This document shows positions 6,454 through 10,983 of a DNA stretch of 10,983 bases, piece by piece. This DNA comes from Bacteroidota bacterium. GTDB taxonomy: Bacteria > Bacteroidota > Bacteroidia > Bacteroidales > WCHB1-69. Both the position numbers and the translations under genes were made by a program. The stretch spans positions 1 through 10,983 of the forward strand of contig JAEWNB010000044.1 in assembly GCA_023392945.1 (NCBI GenBank), given 5' to 3'. Numbering within the stretch: position 1 is the first letter of the stretch; each line of letters opens with the position of its first letter. The notes under the pieces were generated by a model. It did no database searches and had not been told where the DNA came from. It worked only from the letters and a program-made list of their open reading frames with translations.

Positions 6454-8979
6454 TTACTCTTCTATTTCTTCTTCTCCATTTTGGTGAGTATCCTGTCTTT
6501 TCTTGTAATTATTAATTTTGTAAGTCACGGATAGGGTAACTTGAAATGAATCGTGTTCTCTGATACTCCAGGCATCATATCCACTTTCATCATCAAAAGA
6601 ATAGGTATGGACTTTAGTATAGCGGTTATACAACAGGTCTCTGATATTCAAGCTTACAACAAGATTTTTCTTAAAGAAAGACTTTTTAACTCCAAAATTA
6701 AGGGAATAGCTTCCTGACCGTTGTCCTTGTCCTATACCACCGCTTCCCCAGCCCATACTACCGGTAGTAATAGAAGGCGAACGATATCTGAAATTAAGTT
6801 GAATGTCCCAATTTTTTGGAAGAGTAAAAGTTTGATTCAAGCGGAATCCCCATGCCCAGTCTCTAGAAAGGTTTTCATCAATAAGGCTGTCGCTATCGAT
6901 AATCACTCTATAAAAGTTCCCATTTAAATTAATTTTCCAGAACTTCCATATTTGTTGACCATAGACAACTTCAAAGCCAAAATTCTGACTTTTGTCAAGA
7001 TTTTGATAAGAGGTAAGGGTATAGGTATATTTTTCACCATCCACAATTTTTTCAATCAATTGAGTATAGCGTGTAATAATGTCATTTCTTTGTCTATAAA
7101 AAGCCGTAATATTGATAGAAGACTTCTTAAAAGTTCCCAAATAGCCTAATTCGAACGAGTTAACAAATTCAGGTGTAAGGTTAGGATTTCCGGTTCTCAG
7201 ATTTAATTTATCAGAAATATCAATGAATGGATTCAGTTGATTGATTCTGGGACGGCTTACACGGCGTGAGTAACTGAGTTGGAGGGAATGATGAGCATTA
7301 ATATCATATCTTAAATGGACTGTAGGGAACAGATTGAAGTAGTTATTATAATAAACTGTATCGGCTGATTTTAAATCAGAGCTTGTATTAGCAAGTTCAG
7401 CGCGTAAACCCAACTGAACTTTAAATTTTTCCCAAAATGTATTGGAATAGATAAAATAAGCTGCGTTAATATATTCTGAAAAGAGAAAATTATTGCTCTG
7501 ACTGGAGTCCTGTTGCAAAGAACCTTCCCCATATCCATCGAACAGAGAATAATCCTGACCGACAGAACGATAAGAAAACTTATAGCCGGTTTCGATACGA
7601 CCACCATTTCCTACAGGGGTTACAAAATCAATTTGAGCAGTGCCATTTCGGTTAAGTTCATTAGTATTTGTCTCTTGTAAGTAGTCTAATGTTGAATCGG
7701 GAACAGAAAATTGTTGAACATAGTTATTAGTTGATTTGCTGTTCATTTGTGAAAAATAGAAATCTGTAGTTAACTCACGGCCTTTGGTATTGAATAACTT
7801 TTTATAAAAAATAGTTGCACTAATGTTATCCCCGACTCTTTTGGAAACTCCATTTTGGTCATAAGTTTGATAAGGAATATCAAGTTGGTCAATATAATTG
7901 GCATTATTTGAATAAGTAAAGCTGTTACTTTTAAAAACATTTCTGTTATAGCCAAGAGAGAAGCTTAGTGTATTTTTCTTATTAATAGACCAATCAAGAC
8001 CTCCTCTAAGGTTATGAGATCCACCGCTCATATCTTGTTCATTATTCTGTAATAAATGAGTAGAATCTGAGCCGAACCACGAATAGCGGTCAAGAGAGCC
8101 TGCACTATGATGTGCCCAACTTCGGTAATTATAATTAACGAAGATATTAATTTTATTATAGGAATAATTGAGGTTAAGATTTGCATTATAGTTATCGAAA
8201 AAGAGTTTATTTTGAAAAAGAGTCATACTTCCACCGAGGCTCATCAGTCCATTAAATCCACTTTCTTTTTTCTTTTTAAGTACCACATTTACTATTCCTG
8301 CCATTCCGTCGGGCTCAAGGCGGGCAGAGGGATTAGAAATTACTTCAATGGATTCTATTTGAGCTGCCGGTATCTGATCCAAAGTGAGATTTGACGGGCG
8401 ACCGTCAATTAACACTGTCACATTTTCACTTCCTCTCAAAGTAACATTTCCATCCAAATCCACATCCAGGGAAGGAATATCCTGTAATACTTCTACAGCA
8501 GTAGCACCATCGGCAATAATACTTGTCTCAACATTAAAAACTCTTTTATCAAGGTTACTTTGTAGCATCTCTTTTTGAGCCTTAATCTCCACAGTTTGTA
8601 AAGTAGTAGATTTATTAAAAAGTTTAAACTTTGACATTCGGAACAGTGGTTGAGTTTCGTTTAACTCAAAGGAGGTAGAACGATGTTTGCTATAGCCGAT
8701 ATACTGAACTTCAATAAAATAATTTCCAAAAGGGATATCTTTTATCACAAATTTTCCATCAGCATCCGTGATTGACATTTGCACAGTAACGGAATCTGAT
8801 GCTTTTTTAATATAAACCGAAGCATATTGAATAGCTACTGTATTTTCATCAATAACTGACCCCATAATAGTACCGGTATGATGATTTGAAGGGGGCTGTT
8901 GTGATTGGGAAAGAGTTGTTTGGTAATTAAAAAAAAGGATTACAGCCAGTGTCAGTATTGATTTAAAAGTATGCTTCAT
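6454..8979 (-). CDS. TonB-dependent receptor family protein with OMP_b-brl_3-type barrel
   Basis: Complete 841-residue outer-membrane protein, probably a TonB-dependent transporter or a related barrel. A signal peptide (about 1-25, with core SILTLAVILFF) precedes a carboxypeptidase-D-regulatory-like domain (about 37-122) with the typical DADGKFVIKDIPFGNYFIEV pattern. A plug domain follows (about 140-235) with VEVLQDIPSLDVDLDGNVTL, IDGRP at 191-195 and NPSARLEPDGMAGIVNVVLK. The remainder, about 240-820, is a beta-barrel with repeated aromatic strands and the SYSRRVSRPRINQLNPF segment common in the OMP_b-brl_3 family. The last strand (VTLSVTYKI) is followed by a charged tail ending in GEEEIEE, so the protein does not end on a strand. 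The ATG at 8979 gives an immediate signal peptide. There is no neighbouring SusD, sigma factor or enzyme, so the ligand is unknown. No clear promoter was found in the short gap upstream. Confidence 0.93.
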   Translation of the reverse strand: MKHTFKSILTLAVILFFNYQTTLSQSQQPPSNHHTGTIMGSVIDENTVAIQYASVYIKKASDSVTVQMSITDADGKFVIKDIPFGNYFIEVQYIGYSKHRSTSFELNETQPLFRMSKFKLFNKSTTLQTVEIKAQKEMLQSNLDKRVFNVETSIIADGATAVEVLQDIPSLDVDLDGNVTLRGSENVTVLIDGRPSNLTLDQIPAAQIESIEVISNPSARLEPDGMAGIVNVVLKKKKESGFNGLMSLGGSMTLFQNKLFFDNYNANLNLNYSYNKINIFVNYNYRSWAHHSAGSLDRYSWFGSDSTHLLQNNEQDMSGGSHNLRGGLDWSINKKNTLSFSLGYNRNVFKSNSFTYSNNANYIDQLDIPYQTYDQNGVSKRVGDNISATIFYKKLFNTKGRELTTDFYFSQMNSKSTNNYVQQFSVPDSTLDYLQETNTNELNRNGTAQIDFVTPVGNGGRIETGYKFSYRSVGQDYSLFDGYGEGSLQQDSSQSNNFLFSEYINAAYFIYSNTFWEKFKVQLGLRAELANTSSDLKSADTVYYNNYFNLFPTVHLRYDINAHHSLQLSYSRRVSRPRINQLNPFIDISDKLNLRTGNPNLTPEFVNSFELGYLGTFKKSSINITAFYRQRNDIITRYTQLIEKIVDGEKYTYTLTSYQNLDKSQNFGFEVVYGQQIWKFWKINLNGNFYRVIIDSDSLIDENLSRDWAWGFRLNQTFTLPKNWDIQLNFRYRSPSITTGSMGWGSGGIGQGQRSGSYSLNFGVKKSFFKKNLVVSLNIRDLLYNRYTKVHTYSFDDESGYDAWSIREHDSFQVTLSVTYKINNYKKRQDTHQNGEEEIEE

Positions 8980-9006
8980 TAAATGTTTGAGATAAATAAT
9001 TATAAT

Positions 9007-9061
9007 AAAAAAAACTTCAGCATAGACTAAACTGATTCTATTGAGTTTAATTTATGCTGAA
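9007..9061 (-). terminator. Long hairpin terminator after the PpiD-like gene
   Basis: Arms at 9016-9024 (TTCAGCATA) and 9053-9061 (TATGCTGAA) are exact reverse complements. A G-U and an A-T pair extend the stem, then one mismatch, then six more pairs (TAAACT 9028-9033 with AGTTTA 9044-9049) around a 10-base loop. On the minus strand the hairpin is followed, after a G, by eight T residues (A-run 9007-9014). It begins 24 bases after the stop of the upstream gene, as expected of a rho-independent terminator. This hairpin fills most of the gap between the two genes. Confidence 0.8.
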
Positions 9062-9085
9062 ATAAATTTTTTGGAGAGCCAAAAA

Positions 9086-10983
9086 TTAGTTTGTGTAGAA
9101 GCGTCCTCTATTATCCCAGATATCGATATTGTCTTTTAATCCTTGAAGAATAACCATTTCGTTACGATTTCTTCCAAGGAGCATATTTCTAAGAATGCTC
9201 TTTTCTGTAATAAGTTTTTCAGATGGTTTTACTTTTTGGAAAGAAGATATAGAAACTACATAAACCATATTTTTACCACTAACAACTTCTAATTTTCTGT
9301 CAGCCGGCAGCGTAAATATTTTTCCGATTGCACCGTTTTCGACACCTGCATTTTGGTAAGTTTCACCGGCAAAGGTCAACTGAACGCTATCAGAAACAGT
9401 AGTGCCATATTTAGATGCGAGAGTAGCGAGAGAAGCTCCTTTAGCGACTTCATCCTTAACCATTTTTTCAATCTTTTCTACTCTTTTAATTTCTTTATAA
9501 TCATTAGTTACCACATCTTTAACATCTTCAAAATCAGGAATTCCTTTTTCCTTAATATTTCTCAAAGAAGCGACAACAAACATTCTGTCATCTAATTTTA
9601 TAACATCAGAGATGGCATTTTTTTTAATATCGTCACTATATGCCCAACTAACGATAGCGCGACAGTTAGTCAGTTGATTAATAGTTGCAGCCATAGAAGT
9701 GACATCAATTCCTTTCAATAATTGAACACCTCTTTTATTAGCTTCGTTTACCAGTGCGTCTGCAGAAGTACTGGCAGCAGCCAGTTGAGTGGCACTAGCT
9801 TTAATGTCTGCAATAGTAGAATCAGAAGCTTTGATATCAAAACCATACAGAGCATATTGTCTTTTTTCCAAAGCTTGGGTACGAGTCAGAAGTTGATAAA
9901 TAACATAGGCAGATTGTAATTCATCCACATAATATCCTCCATTAGGAGTTTTTAAGAGTTTATCATAAAGAGTTTTGTTAGTGGTTTTTTCCTCATACCA
10001 GGTAGTGGTATCAGTAGCAGAACGACCGGCCAAATAATTAGGCAGCAAAGAAAATACAGAAGCCTGATTAGTATTAAGGAGATTTTGCAGACTATCACTT
10101 TCTAATTTTGCTTGTTCGGCAGTACGCGTTGATTTTGGGTTTTGAGGAGATTTAAAATCTACCACCAAAAATGCAACAAGGACAGAGTCAGGGCGTTTTT
10201 CGGAACCAAAAGATTTACCGAAGAACCACATCATATCCTGATAATTATAAGGAGTGATGTTAACTCCAACAGGAGTACTGAAAATAATGGTATCAAGAGC
10301 ATCAATTGTTAAAGCAGAATAACCATTTTTACCATTAATTACCACTTGATCACCTTTTTTATGATAATTGCTATCAATAAGGCTAAAATATTGATTTAAA
10401 TTGAAAGAATCGATTGTTGGGGCACTCGCAAATTGTTGGTATAAAGTAGTAACACTATCAGCAATATTTTGTTTATCCTTAGCAGTAGGAGCAATCGGGA
10501 ATATGGCAATATCGATGTCGCGACTATTTTCCATGATTTTGTATCTGTAGTCGTGATCTTCAAACCAATTTTCAACTTCATCTTGTTCCACATCAACCTT
10601 CACATTTTTAAATGCAGGGGCGGTAGGATTAATAGTAAGAAGCTGTGACATGGCAGTTTGATTATCATTGTTAAGCTTTTGTGCTATTGCATCAGAAAAA
10701 GAAACAGCCCCTTGTGAAAAAGCAAAATAGAGATTCATTTTTTGTTCATAAACGATTCTTCTTTCAATTGCTTTATATGCAATATACAATTCTTCAGCAC
10801 CTTCTACATCTTTATAATCTTCAATTGAATTTATAATATTTTGAGCATTTTCTGCGCCTGTCATTTGGGCTAAATATTGAAAAAAGGCACCAAGATATTG
10901 GTTGGGGCGTTCGCTACGGAGGCTTGCTTTAGCATCATTAAGAAGATTTTCAACCATTTCATCGGTATAAGAAAGGCCTAAAG
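9086..10983 (-). CDS. ppiD: PpiD-like periplasmic foldase (SurA/parvulin family), N-terminus cut by the window edge
   Basis: C-terminal part of a protein resembling Bacteroidetes PpiD, an inner-membrane-anchored periplasmic chaperone for newly exported proteins. The frame is open to the right edge and reads LGLSYTDE before the methionine at 10955-10957, a PpiD-like stretch, so that methionine is internal and the true start with its membrane anchor lies outside. Counting from it (623 residues), 1-140 is a helical SurA-N-like region, about 255-358 looks like a parvulin domain (PDSVLVAFLVV near its start, NGGYYVDELQSAYVIYQL near its end), and a second region at about 360-575 precedes a C-terminus ending DNRGRFYTN. 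At the position of the parvulin R-x-H-I-L motif the histidine appears replaced by Phe263, so isomerase activity may be lost. The gene ends in a strong hairpin and is a separate unit from the receptor that follows. Family assignment rests on overall pattern, not alignment. Confidence 0.8.
   Translation of the reverse strand, partial: LGLSYTDEMVENLLNDAKASLRSERPNQYLGAFFQYLAQMTGAENAQNIINSIEDYKDVEGAEELYIAYKAIERRIVYEQKMNLYFAFSQGAVSFSDAIAQKLNNDNQTAMSQLLTINPTAPAFKNVKVDVEQDEVENWFEDHDYRYKIMENSRDIDIAIFPIAPTAKDKQNIADSVTTLYQQFASAPTIDSFNLNQYFSLIDSNYHKKGDQVVINGKNGYSALTIDALDTIIFSTPVGVNITPYNYQDMMWFFGKSFGSEKRPDSVLVAFLVVDFKSPQNPKSTRTAEQAKLESDSLQNLLNTNQASVFSLLPNYLAGRSATDTTTWYEEKTTNKTLYDKLLKTPNGGYYVDELQSAYVIYQLLTRTQALEKRQYALYGFDIKASDSTIADIKASATQLAAASTSADALVNEANKRGVQLLKGIDVTSMAATINQLTNCRAIVSWAYSDDIKKNAISDVIKLDDRMFVVASLRNIKEKGIPDFEDVKDVVTNDYKEIKRVEKIEKMVKDEVAKGASLATLASKYGTTVSDSVQLTFAGETYQNAGVENGAIGKIFTLPADRKLEVVSGKNMVYVVSISSFQKVKPSEKLITEKSILRNMLLGRNRNEMVILQGLKDNIDIWDNRGRFYTN

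Noticed and set aside
8980..9015. Promoter for the 841-residue receptor gene
   Set aside because: The gap is A/T-rich, but the best candidate has at least two mismatches to TAnnTTTG, so no promoter can be supported.
10955..10957. Methionine as the true start of the PpiD-like protein
   Set aside because: The frame continues upstream to the window edge with plausible PpiD sequence, and a start here would lack any export signal.

Overview
The window (about 11 kb, AT-rich) comes from a member of the Bacteroidetes, most likely Bacteroidales. The evidence is two TonB-dependent outer-membrane receptors with carboxypeptidase-D-like N-terminal domains, ClpP, ClpX, trigger factor and L28 sequences of Bacteroidetes type, AT-rich leaders without Shine-Dalgarno sequences, and two exact matches to the Bacteroidetes -7 promoter element TAnnTTTG. 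All genes lie on the minus strand, so they are read from right to left.

In transcription order: (1) the C-terminal 630 or so codons of a PpiD-like periplasmic foldase, which runs off the right edge, followed by a long hairpin terminator; (2) an 841-residue TonB-dependent receptor with an OMP_b-brl_3-type barrel; (3) an inverted repeat and a promoter, then the tightly packed operon tig-clpP-clpX (2-nt gap, then a 14-nt overlap), encoding trigger factor, the ClpP peptidase and its ClpX unfoldase; (4) rpmB (ribosomal protein L28) with its own promoter and terminator and no rpmG after it; (5) a second, unrelated TonB-dependent receptor that appears to start at TTG, has lost only its extreme C-terminus at the left edge, and is otherwise intact over 812 codons.

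The common theme is protein quality control: a periplasmic folding factor, a ribosome-bound chaperone and a degradation machine, with two outer-membrane receptors on either side. Neither receptor has a SusD partner, sigma/anti-sigma pair or enzyme next to it here, so their substrates cannot be inferred. No tRNA, rRNA, CRISPR array, insertion sequence or phage gene was seen, and no gap between genes exceeds 140 bases. I found no convincing new multi-gene system. The points worth a second look are small: a Lys/Ser/Thr-rich tail on trigger factor, a parvulin-like domain that seems to lack its usual histidine, an IGY ClpP-docking loop in ClpX, a TTG start, a solitary rpmB, an 11-base sequence shared by two promoters, and an inverted repeat beside the tig promoter.
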